From the NCBI RefSeq assembly GCF_004153165.1, contig NZ_SEMD01000007.1:1-64000 (forward strand): DNA of 64,000 nt, given 5' to 3'. The position numbers and the translations under genes are program-made. Positions within the stretch are counted from its first letter, which is position 1, and every line of letters begins with the position of its first letter. The notes beneath the pieces are model-generated. The model was not told where the DNA came from. It was given only the letters and a program-made list of their open reading frames with translations, and made no database searches. This document shows, in pieces, positions 46,070 to 59,246 of the stretch. The DNA comes from Sporolactobacillus sp. THM7-4 (GTDB lineage: Bacteria; Bacillota; Bacilli; Bacillales; Sporolactobacillaceae).

Positions 46070-47800
46070 GTGATACAAGAGCGATATTGGACGATTGACC
46101 AACTGAGAAAACAGGCGGCGATTCTTCGCGGAACGGAGGCACCGACCAGGGTTCTGATCGGAGCCCGGTACTTGAATACGTATCTGAAATCGTGGGAAAA
46201 AGCGAACATCTGGATCGATGATGACCGGATTGTTTACGTTGGAGATCAGTTACCTGAGATATGGAGTGCTGGGACGGAAAAAGTGGATTGTTCAGGCTAT
46301 ACTCTCGTGCCGGGCTACATTGAACCGCATGTCCATCCGAGTCAGCTTTATCATCCGCAGTCGTTTGCCGAGTATGCTGCACGATCCGGGACAACGGGGA
46401 TGATCTGTGACAATGGGGTCTTTTTCAGAAGTTTAAGTGATGACGAAGCGTTCAGGCTGATCGACAAACTGGATCAGCTGCCGACGAGTTTTTACTGGTG
46501 GTGCCGCTACGATCCGCAGTCGGCTGTCTTCGAATCTCCATTTAATAACGAACGGATTCAGCGCTGGCTGAACCATCCGCTCGTTGTTCAGGGCGGCGAA
46601 CTGACCGGCTGGCCCCAGGTTGTCCGCGGTGACAATCAGATTCTTGAATGGATGCGTGAGACCAAACAGCTCCGGAAGCCGATTGAATCCCATCTCCCGG
46701 GAGCTTCGGAGCGAACGCTGACCGAGCTGAAGCTTTTTGGAGCCGATTGCGATCACGAGGCGATGACCGCTGATGAGGCGATCATGAGACTGAAGCTCGG
46801 CTATACTGTATCGCTGCGCTATTCATCGATACGGCCTGATTTACCCGATATACTCAGGGAGATGGTCAAAAGGCATGTGCACAGTTACGAACATGTGTAC
46901 ATGACACTCGACGGGGCGACGCCCGTTTTTCTGAAAGAGGGTGTCTGTGATCACTTGATCCGGATCGCGCTTGAGCAGGGCGTTCAGCCGGAAGACGCCT
47001 ATATGATGGCCTCAAGCCATGTCGCTGCCCACTACAATATGAACGATCGAATCGGACATATAGCTCCCGGACGGATTGCCAACATCAATTTTCTTAGTTC
47101 CACCGATGATCCCCGCCCCGTCTCCGTTCTGGCAAAGGGACAGTGGGTGCTCAGAGAGGGCGTGCCAGTGTATGATTACTTTTCCTCTTTTGATCTTGCA
47201 GACGAGCTGAGCGGCCTGACACTTGATTTCTCGCTGACTGCAGATCATCTCGCAGCAAAAACGTCCATTGGACTGGATATGATCAATGATGTGATTACCA
47301 AACCGTTTGAGATAAGCGCTGAGCACGGCTCGGGGCTCCCTGATGATGTACTTTATCTGACCCTTGTTGATCAAAAGGGCAGGTGGATCATCAACAGCTA
47401 CCTGCGCGGGTTTGCCGGCGAACTGTCGGGATTTGCCGGCAGCTTCTCGACGACAGGAGACATCTTGCTGATTGGGAAAAGCAAGCAGGACATGATCGCG
47501 GCCTTTGAACGGCTGAAAGAACGTAAAGGTGGCCTGTTTATCATGGAAAACGGCGAAGTCGCGGCAGAACTCGCACTTCCGGTACTCGGCTGGATGTCCG
47601 ATTTGCCGATGGAACAGCTCATCAAAGCGGCCGGCCGCTTTGAAGACGACCTCAGGGAAAAAGGTTATCATACGGGCGATCCCTTTTTCAGCCTGCTTTT
47701 TCTCTCATCCCTGCATCTTCCGTATATCCGGATTACCCCTGAGGGAATTGTCGACGTCATGCACAGAAAAGTTATGGTCCCGAGCGAACCATTAATATAA
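46070..47800 (+). CDS. yerA: adenine deaminase-like amidohydrolase YerA
   Basis: This 576-residue protein is a metal-dependent amidohydrolase of the adenine deaminase family. It has YTLVPGYIEPHVHPSQ near 85, where the HxH metal pair sits, and a C-terminal adenine-deaminase domain with GFAGELSGFAGSFSTTGDI. The Bacillus subtilis relative YerA is annotated as a putative adenine deaminase; activity is not certain. A GTG at 46070 follows AAAGGGGTG. Location near the pur operon and upstream of yerC matches B. subtilis. Confidence 0.82.
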   Translation: MIQERYWTIDQLRKQAAILRGTEAPTRVLIGARYLNTYLKSWEKANIWIDDDRIVYVGDQLPEIWSAGTEKVDCSGYTLVPGYIEPHVHPSQLYHPQSFAEYAARSGTTGMICDNGVFFRSLSDDEAFRLIDKLDQLPTSFYWWCRYDPQSAVFESPFNNERIQRWLNHPLVVQGGELTGWPQVVRGDNQILEWMRETKQLRKPIESHLPGASERTLTELKLFGADCDHEAMTADEAIMRLKLGYTVSLRYSSIRPDLPDILREMVKRHVHSYEHVYMTLDGATPVFLKEGVCDHLIRIALEQGVQPEDAYMMASSHVAAHYNMNDRIGHIAPGRIANINFLSSTDDPRPVSVLAKGQWVLREGVPVYDYFSSFDLADELSGLTLDFSLTADHLAAKTSIGLDMINDVITKPFEISAEHGSGLPDDVLYLTLVDQKGRWIINSYLRGFAGELSGFAGSFSTTGDILLIGKSKQDMIAAFERLKERKGGLFIMENGEVAAELALPVLGWMSDLPMEQLIKAAGRFEDDLREKGYHTGDPFFSLLFLSSLHLPYIRITPEGIVDVMHRKVMVPSEPLI

Positions 47801-47960
47801 AAAGGATACTTACCGAATCTGAGGAACGGTGCAACTTAAAATCAAAAACCCGGCTGGCTGATATTTCGGTCAATGTGAAGCGGTTTTCATAATAAGAAAG
47901 AATGGATCGGATCCTGCCGATCCTGCGCGTTTCGGCAAGACGCGGGACAGTCAAAAATCT

Positions 47961-47992
47961 GTCCGTAACGCCGGCTTGCCGGACGCTTTTTA
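47961..47992 (+). terminator. yerA terminator
   Basis: GTCCG and CGGAC enclose CCGGC/GCCGG, followed by GCTTTTTAT. Confidence 0.6.
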
Positions 47993-48068
47993 TATCGATG
48001 ATCATAAATGAATGAAAAAAGTGATTAGTCAATAGCGGTATGACTGACAGGGAAGGGAGTGGACAGGG

Positions 48069-48365
48069 TTGCAAATTGATAAATTGAGAGGCAAAGCCCT
48101 GGATCAGCTGTTTGACGCCATCCTGACATTAAAAGATCGCGAAGAGTGTTACCGCTTTTTCGACGATTTGTGCACGATGGGCGAAATCCAGTCACTGTCC
48201 CAGCGGCTTGAAGTCGCAAGAATGCTGATGGCGGGACACACGTACCATCGTATTGAGGAAGAAACCGGTGCAAGTACGGCAACGATTTCGAGAGTCAAGC
48301 GCTGTATCAATTTCGGTAATGACGGCTATCAGATGACCCTTGACAGGCTGAATGAAGAGAAATAG
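48069..48365 (+). CDS. yerC: TrpR-like protein YerC
   Basis: This 98-residue DNA-binding protein belongs to the YerC/YecD branch of the TrpR superfamily. The helix-turn-helix is at about 58-80, GHTYHRIEEETGASTATISR, after a helical dimerisation part. A TTG start follows GGAAGGGAG. It is read just upstream of pcrA. Its target is unknown. Bacillus subtilis has pcrB between yerC and pcrA; that gene is absent here. Confidence 0.88.
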   Translation: MQIDKLRGKALDQLFDAILTLKDREECYRFFDDLCTMGEIQSLSQRLEVARMLMAGHTYHRIEEETGASTATISRVKRCINFGNDGYQMTLDRLNEEK

Positions 48366-48398
48366 TTTACGGATATAATTGAATTAGGATGTGGTATC

Positions 48399-50627
48399 AT
48401 GAATCAAATGTCTCAGCAGCTGCTTGAGGGGCTGAATCCGGAACAACTGAAGGCGGTGAAGCATCGCGAAGGACCGCTCCTTATAATGGCCGGAGCGGGG
48501 AGCGGCAAGACGCGCGTACTGACTCACCGAATGGCCTACCTGATGATCGAAAGAGACGTGGCGCCATGGAATATTCTGGCGATCACGTTTACAAATAAAG
48601 CAGCGAAAGAAATGAAAGAGCGGCTCACGAAACTTGCCGGGCCGCTTGTGGATGAAGTCTGGGTGTCCACTTTTCATTCGATGTGCGTGCGCATTTTAAG
48701 ACGCGACATCGACCGGCTTGGCATCAGCCGCAACTTTTCCATTCTGGATACAACCGATCAGTTATCCGTTATCAAACATATACTGAAAGATTTGAATTTC
48801 GATTCGAAAAAATTTACGCCGCGGAGCATTCTGGGAAAGATCAGCTCGGCAAAGAACGAATTGAAGACTGCGGCCGATTTTGCCCGGACGGCTGAGGGAC
48901 CGTTTGATGAAGTCGTTTCGGATGTCTACGCGGAATATGAGAAGCGTCTGCTTAAGAATCAGTCGCTGGACTTCGATGATTTAATCATGACAACGGTTCA
49001 CCTTTTTCAGCGTGTACCCGATGCACTTTCTTATTATCAGAAAAAGTTTCAATATATCCATGTGGACGAATATCAGGATACGAACCGGTCGCAGTATCTG
49101 CTCGTTCATATGCTGGCTGATCGTTTCAAAAATCTTTGTGTTGTCGGGGATTCGGACCAGTCGATCTACGGCTGGCGGGGCGCCGATATTCATAACATCC
49201 TTTCTTTCGAAGAAGATTATCCGGATGCCACGGTGATTAAGCTCGAGCAGAACTACCGGTCAACAAAAAAAATTCTTGATGCTGCGAATCATGTGATTGA
49301 AAACAATCGCAACCGCAAGCCGAAGAGTCTGTGGACGGAAAATGATGACGGACAGAAGATCGCCTATTATCAGGCGGGTACGGAGCATGAAGAAGGCTAT
49401 TATGTTGCCGGGAAAATGTCAGAGCTGTTCAGGGACGGGTTCCGGTACTCGGATATGGCGGTCCTGTACCGGACAAACGCCCAGTCCCGTCTGATTGAGG
49501 AGACACTGGTCAAATCTAATATTCCGTACCGGATGATTGGAAGTATTCGTTTCTACGACCGTAAAGAAATCAAGGATATCTTGTCCTATCTGAGGCTAAT
49601 CGCCAATCCCGATGACGACATCAGTCTCGCCCGCGTAATCAACGAACCCAAACGGGGGATCGGCGCCTCATCGATGGACAAACTGGCCGATTACGCGATT
49701 GGGCAGGATCTGTCTCTGATGCAGGCGATTGGCGAGATCGAACAGACGAGTGTTTCCGCACGATCCGCAAAGAAGATGGCCGAATTTGCCGGGAAAATCA
49801 TGAACTGGTCAAAAATGCAGGAATTTCTGTCTGTCACCGACCTGGTTGAAGAGGTACTGGACAAGACCGGCTACCGGGACATGCTGAAGTCGGAGAGAAC
49901 GCTCGAAGCCGAAAGCCGTCTTGAAAACCTGGAAGAACTTTTGTCGGTGACAAAAGAGTTTGAAGCAACGCATGATGATAAATCGCTGATCAGTTTTCTG
50001 ACAGAACTTGCACTGGATGCCGACATTGACGCTGACGAGGAGGAAGATGCAGCGAGCGACTCGGTAACGCTGATGACTCTCCATTCCGCTAAAGGGCTGG
50101 AATTTCCGATCGTCTTTCTGGTCGGAATGGAGGAAGGGATATTCCCGCATCTGCGCTCTCTGGATGATGAGAATGAGATGGAGGAAGAGCGGCGTCTCGC
50201 TTACGTCGGTATTACACGGGCGAAGCAGCGCCTGTTCCTCACATCGGCGCAGGTCCGCACATTGTTCGGAAGCACGACGATGAATCCCGTCTCCCGGTTC
50301 ATAAAAGAGATACCGGACGAACTTCTTGATAAGGAAGCACCGGAAAGGCGTGAAAAACGGTTCGCGTCTCCTTCGGCCCAGAGTTCTCCGTTCGGACGGC
50401 GCGTCTCTTCGCTCTACACCCGGCCGGCGCCCATGCTTCGGAAAAGGGACAGTGGAGACGAAGAATGGCATACCGGAGACAAAGTACTGCACAAGAAATG
50501 GGGCCAGGGCACAGTAGTCAGCATTAAAGGCAGCGGAGACAATGTCGAACTCGACATCGCCTTCCCGAAACCGATTGGGCTGAGACGGCTTCTCGGTGCA
50601 TTTGCCCCGATTGAAAAGGCAAAATAA
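48399..50627 (+). CDS. pcrA: ATP-dependent DNA helicase PcrA
   Basis: This 742-residue superfamily 1 helicase unwinds 3'-5' in repair and rolling-circle replication and removes RecA. Motif I is [11 protein letters not shown] near 29, motif II DEYQDTN near 224, motif [18 protein letters not shown] near 250, motif [15 protein letters not shown] and [11 protein letters not shown]. The C-terminus has the Tudor-like RNA polymerase-interaction domain, [18 protein letters not shown]. Full length; starts 33 bases after yerC and precedes ligA. Confidence 0.96.
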   Translation: MNQMSQQLLEGLNPEQLKAVKHREGPLLIMAGAGSGKTRVLTHRMAYLMIERDVAPWNILAITFTNKAAKEMKERLTKLAGPLVDEVWVSTFHSMCVRILRRDIDRLGISRNFSILDTTDQLSVIKHILKDLNFDSKKFTPRSILGKISSAKNELKTAADFARTAEGPFDEVVSDVYAEYEKRLLKNQSLDFDDLIMTTVHLFQRVPDALSYYQKKFQYIHVDEYQDTNRSQYLLVHMLADRFKNLCVVGDSDQSIYGWRGADIHNILSFEEDYPDATVIKLEQNYRSTKKILDAANHVIENNRNRKPKSLWTENDDGQKIAYYQAGTEHEEGYYVAGKMSELFRDGFRYSDMAVLYRTNAQSRLIEETLVKSNIPYRMIGSIRFYDRKEIKDILSYLRLIANPDDDISLARVINEPKRGIGASSMDKLADYAIGQDLSLMQAIGEIEQTSVSARSAKKMAEFAGKIMNWSKMQEFLSVTDLVEEVLDKTGYRDMLKSERTLEAESRLENLEELLSVTKEFEATHDDKSLISFLTELALDADIDADEEEDAASDSVTLMTLHSAKGLEFPIVFLVGMEEGIFPHLRSLDDENEMEEERRLAYVGITRAKQRLFLTSAQVRTLFGSTTMNPVSRFIKEIPDELLDKEAPERREKRFASPSAQSSPFGRRVSSLYTRPAPMLRKRDSGDEEWHTGDKVLHKKWGQGTVVSIKGSGDNVELDIAFPKPIGLRRLLGAFAPIEKAK

Positions 50628-50650
50628 AACAGATCAATTTTTATCTTTAA

Positions 50651-52669
<2,019 letters not shown>

Positions 52670-52688
52670 TAAAGAAGGTGTCTGCAGA

Positions 52689-53873
52689 TTGAGAAGAAAA
52701 AGATTGGGAGCAGCTGCACTTATGATCCTGTGCCTTCAGCTGGCAGTCAGTGGCTGTTCATTTAATGGCGGCTCGGCGCAGAATGTCGTAAAAAAGAACA
52801 ATGGCGGCACAGAAACGGCTAAACTGATTCCCACCTCAAACAGCAAGGACTATCAAACCCTCCGCCCGATGGCTAATGATCCGATGCGCGGATATATCAA
52901 TTATGGTGTCAGTAATCGTGTCGACGTCGATCAGATGGAAACCGGGCTGATGGAGATGTCAAAAAGTGTGTACAAGCCCGATCAATATGTTTTTCAGAGC
53001 GGACAGTATTTACAGGAATCAGATATTAATGGAATGCTTTACCGCGAGGGGCAGGAGAAAAACAAAAGCAAAGGAACGCCTCCGGGATTGAATCCACCGC
53101 TCGGCAAGGGAAAAACAATTGTACAAAAGGCGCAAAACAGCCCGAAATATTTAAACTATGTTCTTGAACAGGACTATCTGAAAAAGGCGGGAAATGGAAA
53201 ATACGAACTTGGCGGTGTGTCACTCGCTGTTTCTCTGAATTCCGTATACACGGAACGTATTGCAGACAGCAAAGGGATGCTTCATCCGATTGTAGAAAAT
53301 CTGGATATCCCTGCTGTTAAGAGATGGGGATTGACCAAAGCGCAGAGCGTTGTTCAACGCGTCCGCAGTGTCAGAGGGCTGGGGAATGTCCCCATTTTTC
53401 TGACTTTATACATTACTTCTCCTCCTGATTCTCTTGTTCCGGGATCATTTTTTGCGAAAACCGAAATCGCAGCCGGTTCAGCAAACATTCAGAAGTGGGA
53501 CTATCTGGATCAAGCCAACGTCCTCTTCCCGTCTGATACGGCATCGAGTCACTATAAGGCTGATCTGGATAAGTTCAATCGGTTTAAATCCGACGTTCAG
53601 AACTATTATCCGGATTTTGTCGGTGTAATCGGCAAAGCCTACTACGAGAATAAAAATTTAAGCGATCTGACCATCAATATCAATATTAAATTTTTCGACG
53701 ATACGGAAGTGCTTAGTTTTACAAACTACGTTACGTCAATCGTCAATACAAGATTCGGGTTTTCCCGGGATGTTCCGGTCCACATCTATATAACATCGGG
53801 AGACGTACAGGAAGCTCTGATTGAGCGGACCCCTGATATGAATGATCCGTATGTTACGATCTTCCATCATTGA
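52689..53873 (+). CDS. camS: CamS-family sex-pheromone lipoprotein
   Basis: This 394-residue lipoprotein has a signal peptide (RRKRLGAAALMILCLQLAVS) ending in the lipobox VSGC, so it is anchored to the outer face of the membrane. The rest matches CamS/YerH, the precursor of staphylococcal pheromone cAM373; its own role is unclear. A TTG at 52689 after GAAGGTG gives a proper signal peptide; earlier ATGs lie inside ligA. Gene order ligA-camS-gatC is conserved in Bacillales. Confidence 0.88.
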   Translation: MRRKRLGAAALMILCLQLAVSGCSFNGGSAQNVVKKNNGGTETAKLIPTSNSKDYQTLRPMANDPMRGYINYGVSNRVDVDQMETGLMEMSKSVYKPDQYVFQSGQYLQESDINGMLYREGQEKNKSKGTPPGLNPPLGKGKTIVQKAQNSPKYLNYVLEQDYLKKAGNGKYELGGVSLAVSLNSVYTERIADSKGMLHPIVENLDIPAVKRWGLTKAQSVVQRVRSVRGLGNVPIFLTLYITSPPDSLVPGSFFAKTEIAAGSANIQKWDYLDQANVLFPSDTASSHYKADLDKFNRFKSDVQNYYPDFVGVIGKAYYENKNLSDLTININIKFFDDTEVLSFTNYVTSIVNTRFGFSRDVPVHIYITSGDVQEALIERTPDMNDPYVTIFHH

Positions 53874-53894
53874 CAGATGGAAACTTTATCCGTA

Positions 53895-53940
53895 AAAAGA
53901 GGACGCGTTTTTAAGAAGACGTGTTCTTTTCATATTTTTC
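53895..53940 (+). terminator. camS terminator
   Basis: AAAAGAGGACGCG pairs with CGTGTTCTTTT with one bulge, then a T-rich tail. Confidence 0.7.
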
Positions 53941-54079
53941 CCGGCTTTCATTGCATAGAGTCAATAGAGTTTGTTATGATAAAAGCATTGTGGGAAAGTA
54001 TGCTTATAAAAGCATGTTCGAATAAAAGATTAATGATAGAGAAAACGGACCCTGAATGATCAACACGGAGGTGACTGTC

Positions 54080-54373
54080 ATGAGCAGAATCAACGAGGAA
54101 CAAGTAAAATATGTCGCCCATCTCGCCAGACTGTCGTTTACCGATGAAGAAATCAAGACGTTTACGACCCAGCTGGACGATATTATCGGATTTGCCGAAC
54201 AGCTGAACGAGCTCGATACGGAAGGCGTCGAACCGACCACGCACGTACTGGATATGTACAATGTTATGCGCGACGATGTGGTCGAGCCGTCTCTGCCGCG
54301 TGAGGAAGCACTGAAGAACGCGCCTGTCCAGGAAGACGGACAAGTCAAAGTGCCGCAGATAATGGAAGCATAA
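54080..54373 (+). CDS. gatC: Asp/Glu-tRNA amidotransferase subunit C
   Basis: This 97-residue subunit wraps around GatA and holds the GatCAB complex together. [17 protein letters not shown] near the start and the C-terminal LREDVVEPSL-like region ([20 protein letters not shown]) are typical. The ATG at 54080 follows GGAGGTGA. First gene of the gatCAB operon. Confidence 0.94.
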   Translation: MSRINEEQVKYVAHLARLSFTDEEIKTFTTQLDDIIGFAEQLNELDTEGVEPTTHVLDMYNVMRDDVVEPSLPREEALKNAPVQEDGQVKVPQIMEA

Positions 54374-54401
54374 TGATCGAAAGTGAAGGAGGATTACGGA
54401 G

Positions 54402-55865
54402 ATGCCACTATTTGAAGAGGGTCTTGTGCGTCTGAAAGAGAAGATACACAAGAAGGAAATCAAGGCATCCGATCTCGTTGATGAAGCATTCAGGCGCATT
54501 AATGAAGTCGATGACCAGGTAAAGGCTTTTCTTACGCTGAATGAGGACGAGGCCAGGAAAGATGCCCGGTCGATCGATGAAAACGAAGCCGCCGGGGATA
54601 CACTGATTTACGGTATGCCGATCGGGATCAAGGACAACATTGTAACGAAGGGCCTGCGTACGACATGCGCCAGCCATATTCTTGAAAATTACGATCCGTT
54701 ATATGATGCAACGGTGATTAAAAAAATCAAAGAGCAAAAAGGGATCATGATCGGCAAACTGAACATGGATGAATTTGCCATGGGATCTTCGACAGAAAAC
54801 TCGGGATTCGCGATCACGAAAAATCCGTGGGATCTGAACCGGGTACCCGGCGGATCGAGTGGCGGCGCCGCTGCGGCGGTGGCAGCCGGAGAAGTGCTGT
54901 TTTCTCTCGGATCAGACACGGGCGGCTCAATCCGCCAGCCATCTGCCTTCTGCGGAGTGGTCGGCATGAAGCCGACATACGGACGCGTGTCACGCTACGG
55001 CCTTGTTGCCTTTGCTTCTTCGCTAGATCAGGTCGGCCCGATTACAAGAACGGTTGAAGATAATGCCTATCTTCTGGAGACGATCTCCGGCCTCGATCGC
55101 CACGATTCGACCAGCGCCGACGTCGGCGTACCCCGTTACTCCGATGCACTGACAGGCGAGATAAAAGGGTTACGCGTTGCCGTACCCCGGGAATACCTCG
55201 GAGAAGGCGTCGACGAAGCTGTCAAGGATAAAATTAAAGAAGCGATCAGGCAGCTTGAAACTCTTGGCGCCGAAATCGACGAGGTCTCGCTGCCGCACTC
55301 GAAATACGCCGTTCCCGCGTATTATATCATTGCTTCTTCGGAAGCGTCCGCGAACCTGGCCCGTTTTGACGGTGTCCGTTACGGCGTCCGCGCCGAATCC
55401 GATGATTTGATCGAGATGTATAAGAAGTCAAGAAGCGAGGGCTTCGGCAATGAAGTCAAGCGCCGGATCATGCTCGGAACGTTTGCATTAAGTTCAGGTT
55501 ATTACGATGCCTACTATAAAAAAGCGCAGCAGGTCCGTACGCTGATTAAACGGGATTTTGAACAGGTTCTTGAAAATCACGATGTCATTGTCGGGCCGAC
55601 AACGCCAACGACGGCGTTCAAAATCGGCGAAAAAGTGGATGACCCTCTGACGATGTACGCCAACGATTTACTGACGATCCCGGTCAACCTTGCCGGTGTT
55701 CCGGCGATCAGCCTGCCATGCGGACTCGCAGACGGAATGCCGGTCGGCCTGCAGATCATCGGCAAGCCTTTCGGCGAAGAGACCCTTTATCGTGCGGCCT
55801 ACGCATACGAACAGGCATCGCATTTTCACCTGACACCGTTAATGAAAGAGGTGGATGAAAAATGA
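54402..55865 (+). CDS. gatA: Asp/Glu-tRNA amidotransferase subunit A
   Basis: This 487-residue amidase frees ammonia from glutamine for transamidation of Glu-tRNA(Gln) or Asp-tRNA(Asn). The Ser-cisSer-Lys triad is visible: Lys in MPIGIKDNI near 78, serines in [14 protein letters not shown] and [11 protein letters not shown] near 152-176. GGAGGA precedes the ATG. It overlaps gatB by 4 bases. Confidence 0.97.
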   Translation: MPLFEEGLVRLKEKIHKKEIKASDLVDEAFRRINEVDDQVKAFLTLNEDEARKDARSIDENEAAGDTLIYGMPIGIKDNIVTKGLRTTCASHILENYDPLYDATVIKKIKEQKGIMIGKLNMDEFAMGSSTENSGFAITKNPWDLNRVPGGSSGGAAAAVAAGEVLFSLGSDTGGSIRQPSAFCGVVGMKPTYGRVSRYGLVAFASSLDQVGPITRTVEDNAYLLETISGLDRHDSTSADVGVPRYSDALTGEIKGLRVAVPREYLGEGVDEAVKDKIKEAIRQLETLGAEIDEVSLPHSKYAVPAYYIIASSEASANLARFDGVRYGVRAESDDLIEMYKKSRSEGFGNEVKRRIMLGTFALSSGYYDAYYKKAQQVRTLIKRDFEQVLENHDVIVGPTTPTTAFKIGEKVDDPLTMYANDLLTIPVNLAGVPAISLPCGLADGMPVGLQIIGKPFGEETLYRAAYAYEQASHFHLTPLMKEVDEK

Positions 55866-57298
55866 GCAACTTTGAAACGATTATCGGCCTCGAAGTCCAT
55901 GTTGAACTCAAAACGAAGACGAAAATCTTCTGCGGATGCGCCAATGAATTCGGTGCGCCGCCGAATACTCATACCTGCCCGATCTGCCTCGGGCATCCCG
56001 GTGTTCTGCCTGTTCTGAACCGAACGGCCGTCGACTATGCCATGAAGGCGGCTCTGGCTCTGAACTGCGAGATTTCCCGGGATACGAAGTTTGACCGTAA
56101 AAACTACTTTTATCCGGATAATCCGAAAGCCTATCAAATCTCTCAATTTGATCAGCCAATCGGAAGAAACGGCTATATTGAAATTGAAGTGGACGGCGTA
56201 AAGAAGAGAATCGGCGTACACCGTCTTCATTTGGAGGAAGACGCCGGCAAGCTGAATCACCTTGAAAACGGAACGGGTTCACTTGTCGACTTCAACCGCG
56301 TCGGTACGCCGCTGATCGAGATTGTTTCCGAGGCGGACATGCGCTCGCCTCAGGAAGCCTACGCTTATCTCGAAAAATTAAAGGCGATCATGCAATATAT
56401 TGATGTTTCGGACGTGAAGATGGAAGAAGGTTCCCTTCGCTGCGATGCCAACATCTCAATCCGTCCTTACGGGCAGAAAGAATTTGGCACGAAGACGGAG
56501 CTGAAGAACCTGAACTCGTTCACTTTCGTAGAAAAAGGCCTCGCTTACGAAGAAAAGCGCCAGGAAAAAATCCTGCTCTCCGGCGGCAAAATCGAACAGG
56601 AAACCCGCCGCTACAGCGATGCCACAAAGACAACGACACTGATGCGCGGCAAGGAAGGATCCGACGACTACCGCTACTTCCCGGAGCCAGATATCATTAA
56701 ACTGAAGATCGATCAGGACTGGATCGACCGGATTAAGGCAGAGATTCCGGAACTTCCAGATGCCCGCAAGAAGCGCTACGTCGAAGAACTCGGTCTTCCG
56801 GAATACGATGCCATGGTTCTGACACAGGCAAAGACGATGTCTGACTTCTTTGAAAGTGCGATCAGCAGTGGAGCCGATCCGAAACTTGTAGCGAACTGGC
56901 TGATGGGGGACGTTTCCGCTTATCTGAACAGCAACTACAAGACAATCGATGAAGTACCTTTAACCCCTGAGGCGCTGGCAAAACTCGTTCAGCTGATTGA
57001 AAAAGGCACAATTTCCAGCAAGATCGCAAAGAAAGTGTTTAAGACCTTAATTCTGGAAGGCGGAGACCCTGAAGAAATCGTCAAGGCGAAAGGCCTCGTT
57101 CAGATCTCCGACGAAGGCGCGCTCCGGGAAATGATGGCTCCGGTTCTTGAAGCCAACAAACAATCGATGATCGACTACAAAAACGGCAAGGACCGCGCGC
57201 TCGGTTTCCTTGTCGGCCAGGTCATGAAGCAGTCGCACGGGAAAGCAAACCCGAAAATGGTTAACAAAATCATTCTCGATGAAATTAACAAACTGTAA
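55862..57298 (+). CDS. gatB: Asp/Glu-tRNA amidotransferase subunit B
   Basis: This 478-residue subunit binds the misacylated tRNA and, with ATP, activates its carboxyl group. [17 protein letters not shown] at the start, [16 protein letters not shown] near 185, and the C-terminal tRNA-binding tail with [17 protein letters not shown] are the family signatures. Zinc-site cysteines CGCAN and CPICLG lie near 20 and 40. Last gene of the operon, with a strong terminator. Confidence 0.97.
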   Translation: MSNFETIIGLEVHVELKTKTKIFCGCANEFGAPPNTHTCPICLGHPGVLPVLNRTAVDYAMKAALALNCEISRDTKFDRKNYFYPDNPKAYQISQFDQPIGRNGYIEIEVDGVKKRIGVHRLHLEEDAGKLNHLENGTGSLVDFNRVGTPLIEIVSEADMRSPQEAYAYLEKLKAIMQYIDVSDVKMEEGSLRCDANISIRPYGQKEFGTKTELKNLNSFTFVEKGLAYEEKRQEKILLSGGKIEQETRRYSDATKTTTLMRGKEGSDDYRYFPEPDIIKLKIDQDWIDRIKAEIPELPDARKKRYVEELGLPEYDAMVLTQAKTMSDFFESAISSGADPKLVANWLMGDVSAYLNSNYKTIDEVPLTPEALAKLVQLIEKGTISSKIAKKVFKTLILEGGDPEEIVKAKGLVQISDEGALREMMAPVLEANKQSMIDYKNGKDRALGFLVGQVMKQSHGKANPKMVNKIILDEINKL

Positions 57299-57321
57299 AA
57301 AACAGATAAACAGAAAGAAAC

Positions 57322-57375
57322 GGTACCCTGCAAAAACAGACTGAAAATAAGCCTGCTTTTGCAGGGTACTTTTTA
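57322..57375 (+). terminator. gatCAB terminator
   Basis: GTACCCTGCAAAA and TTTTGCAGGGTAC form a perfect 13-base stem, followed by TTTTT. Confidence 0.9.
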
Positions 57376-57424
57376 TACAGGTTGCCGCCGGGTCTGGCAA
57401 CTGAGAGCTGGATTTTGTCCCGGG
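57370..57424 (+). repeat. dispersed repeat, copy D (short form)
   Basis: TTTTTATACAGGTTGCC matches the 5' box of copies A-C and begins in the T tract of the gatB terminator. Here CAGGTTGCC pairs directly with GGCAACTG around GCCGGGTCT, without the inner hairpin of the other copies. Confidence 0.5.
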
Positions 57425-57443
57425 CCAAAAATTTATTCAGCTG

Positions 57444-59042
57444 CTATTTTTCCCCGGAGAAGTGCTTCCCCTCATCAGGGAAATATTTTCTCATCCGATT
57501 GTAAAAAGTGACCCGGGATATGCCCAGCATTCTCGCCGCGGCGGATTTATTGCCGAATGTGATTTGCAGTGCCCGCCTGATTTTTTCCTTTTCGGTCGCT
57601 TCCTGAATCGATGCCGGTCTGATGTCAGCTTCACGCTTTGTTTGCCGGGATTCGGACCCCTCAAATAAACCATCTGGAAGTAAATCTTTCGTGATCACGT
57701 CGCCCTCGGCAAGGATAATCAGCCGTTCTACCGTATTGCGCAGTTCACGAATGTTGCCGGGCCATGGATTTTGCATGAAACGGACCATCACCTCCGGATC
57801 GAGCCGGGGAACAGGCTTCCTGTATTTGACCGCGAATGATTTCATGCAGATCTGCGTCAGTTCAGGAATATCTTCTATCCGTTCTCGCAGCGGAGGAATT
57901 TTAATCGCCACGACATTTAATCGATAATAAAGGTCGGCCCTGAACCGGCCTGCCGCAATCATCGCTTCCAGACTGCGGTTAGTCGCTGCGATGATTCTCG
58001 TATCGATCGGAATCGGCTCGTTTCCGCCTACGCGGTAAAACTGCTTATCCTGGAGCACCCTCAATAATTTAACCTGAAGTTCCAGCGGCATTTCGCCGAT
58101 TTCATCTAAAAATAGCGTCCCGCCTTTTGCCGCGTCGATTCTGCCTTTCTTTCCTCCTCGTAAGGCACCCGTAAAAGCCCCGCGCTCATAGCCGAATAAC
58201 TCGCTTTCAAACAGCGCTGCGGGGATGGCCCCGCAGTTTACGGCAACGAACGGATATGACGAACGGCTGCCTGCCTGATGAATCGCCTGGGCAAACAATT
58301 CTTTGCCGACTCCGCTTTCTCCGGTGATGAGTACGGAAGCATCCGTCCCGGCCACCTTCTCGGACAGCTTGATTGCCGATCGGAGGGCAGGGCTTCTCCC
58401 TTTAATTTTATGAAAGGGGCCCGCCTCTTTTCCGTTTTCCAGCTTACTTTCCAGGTGCTGTATATAGGCCGTTGTCGAGGAAAGCTCTTCATTGAGTTTG
58501 ACGATGTCACTGATGTTTCGCTCAAGCGAAATACCGCCGATGATCCTGCCGCCGAGAATAATCGGGCGCGCGTTAATCAGCACGTGCACATCTTCTGCCG
58601 GCTGGTTATATTTTCTTTTCACTTTCGTTCCGTCTTTCAGTACCGACATCAGTACAAGGGAGTCTTCCTTGAAAAAGTACGTGATCGGCCGATCCTCTGC
58701 CTTGCGCTCTTCATACTGGTAAAGTTTTTCCGCGCCCGGATTCCATCCTGCAATATGGCCCTCCCCATTGACGACTGTAACCGCGTCGTCAATGCACTCA
58801 AGCAGCGTTTCATAATATGCCGAAATCTTTTTCCACTCGCTAAGCAAAACATCTGCCAGTTTCTGAAAAGGGATCCAGCCTGTAGGAGTCCCATTTTTAT
58901 CGACAAGCACAAGATCTTTATGACCGGAAAAGTGTTCCAGGTGACGAAGCGTCCCGTCCGCAGGTACAGCCTTCATCTTATCCATCCCTGGCATTCCATC
59001 GCAGGAAAGAGCCAGAGAAGAAAGTGAAATATCCGCAAACAT
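57444..59042 (-). CDS. sigma-54-dependent activator of proline/arginine catabolism (RocR-like)
   Basis: This 532-residue enhancer-binding protein has an N-terminal sensory region with a PAS domain (about 90-180, VNGEGHIAGWNPGAEKLY), an AAA+ domain (about 215-450) with Walker A GESGVGKE and the sigma-54-contacting GAFTGA, and a C-terminal Fis helix-turn-helix ending KSAAARMLGISRVTFYNRM. The ATG at 59042 follows GGAGAGGGGG; an ATG twelve codons upstream lacks a site. It is divergent from rocA, which has a -24/-12 promoter, so rocA-putM are the probable targets. Confidence 0.9.
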   Translation of the reverse strand: MFADISLSSLALSCDGMPGMDKMKAVPADGTLRHLEHFSGHKDLVLVDKNGTPTGWIPFQKLADVLLSEWKKISAYYETLLECIDDAVTVVNGEGHIAGWNPGAEKLYQYEERKAEDRPITYFFKEDSLVLMSVLKDGTKVKRKYNQPAEDVHVLINARPIILGGRIIGGISLERNISDIVKLNEELSSTTAYIQHLESKLENGKEAGPFHKIKGRSPALRSAIKLSEKVAGTDASVLITGESGVGKELFAQAIHQAGSRSSYPFVAVNCGAIPAALFESELFGYERGAFTGALRGGKKGRIDAAKGGTLFLDEIGEMPLELQVKLLRVLQDKQFYRVGGNEPIPIDTRIIAATNRSLEAMIAAGRFRADLYYRLNVVAIKIPPLRERIEDIPELTQICMKSFAVKYRKPVPRLDPEVMVRFMQNPWPGNIRELRNTVERLIILAEGDVITKDLLPDGLFEGSESRQTKREADIRPASIQEATEKEKIRRALQITFGNKSAAARMLGISRVTFYNRMRKYFPDEGKHFSGEK

Positions 59043-59101
59043 ACGGTTTTTTCCCCCTCTCCATTTACACATATGCAAAGGTTATCGATCTTCATGACAC
59101 T

Positions 59102-59122
59102 TGTGTTAAATCCCTTTACACA
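59102..59122. promoter_or_regulatory. putative activator binding site (UAS)
   Basis: TGTGTTAAA and TTTACACA form an imperfect inverted repeat with a 4-base centre, about 110 bases upstream of the -24 element. A second TTTACACAT half-site lies near 59064-59072. Position is right for an enhancer bound by the adjacent sigma-54 activator. Confidence 0.5.
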
Positions 59123-59230
59123 TTTTTTAGTGGCAGGGGTGCTATCTTTACGCAGCCGATACATGAATTCAGGCACCTGGATAAGTAAAAAATCGCGTCT
59201 GACCGGCTGGAGTCCAATGTCCGGAATAGT

Positions 59231-59246
59231 TGGCACAAAAAATGCT
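59231..59246 (+). promoter_or_regulatory. sigma-54 (-24/-12) promoter of rocA
   Basis: TTGGCACAAAAAATGCTT contains GG (59232-59233) and GC (59244-59245) separated by exactly 10 bases, with the extended TGGCAC -24 motif. It lies about 45 bases before the rocA start. Confidence 0.88.
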
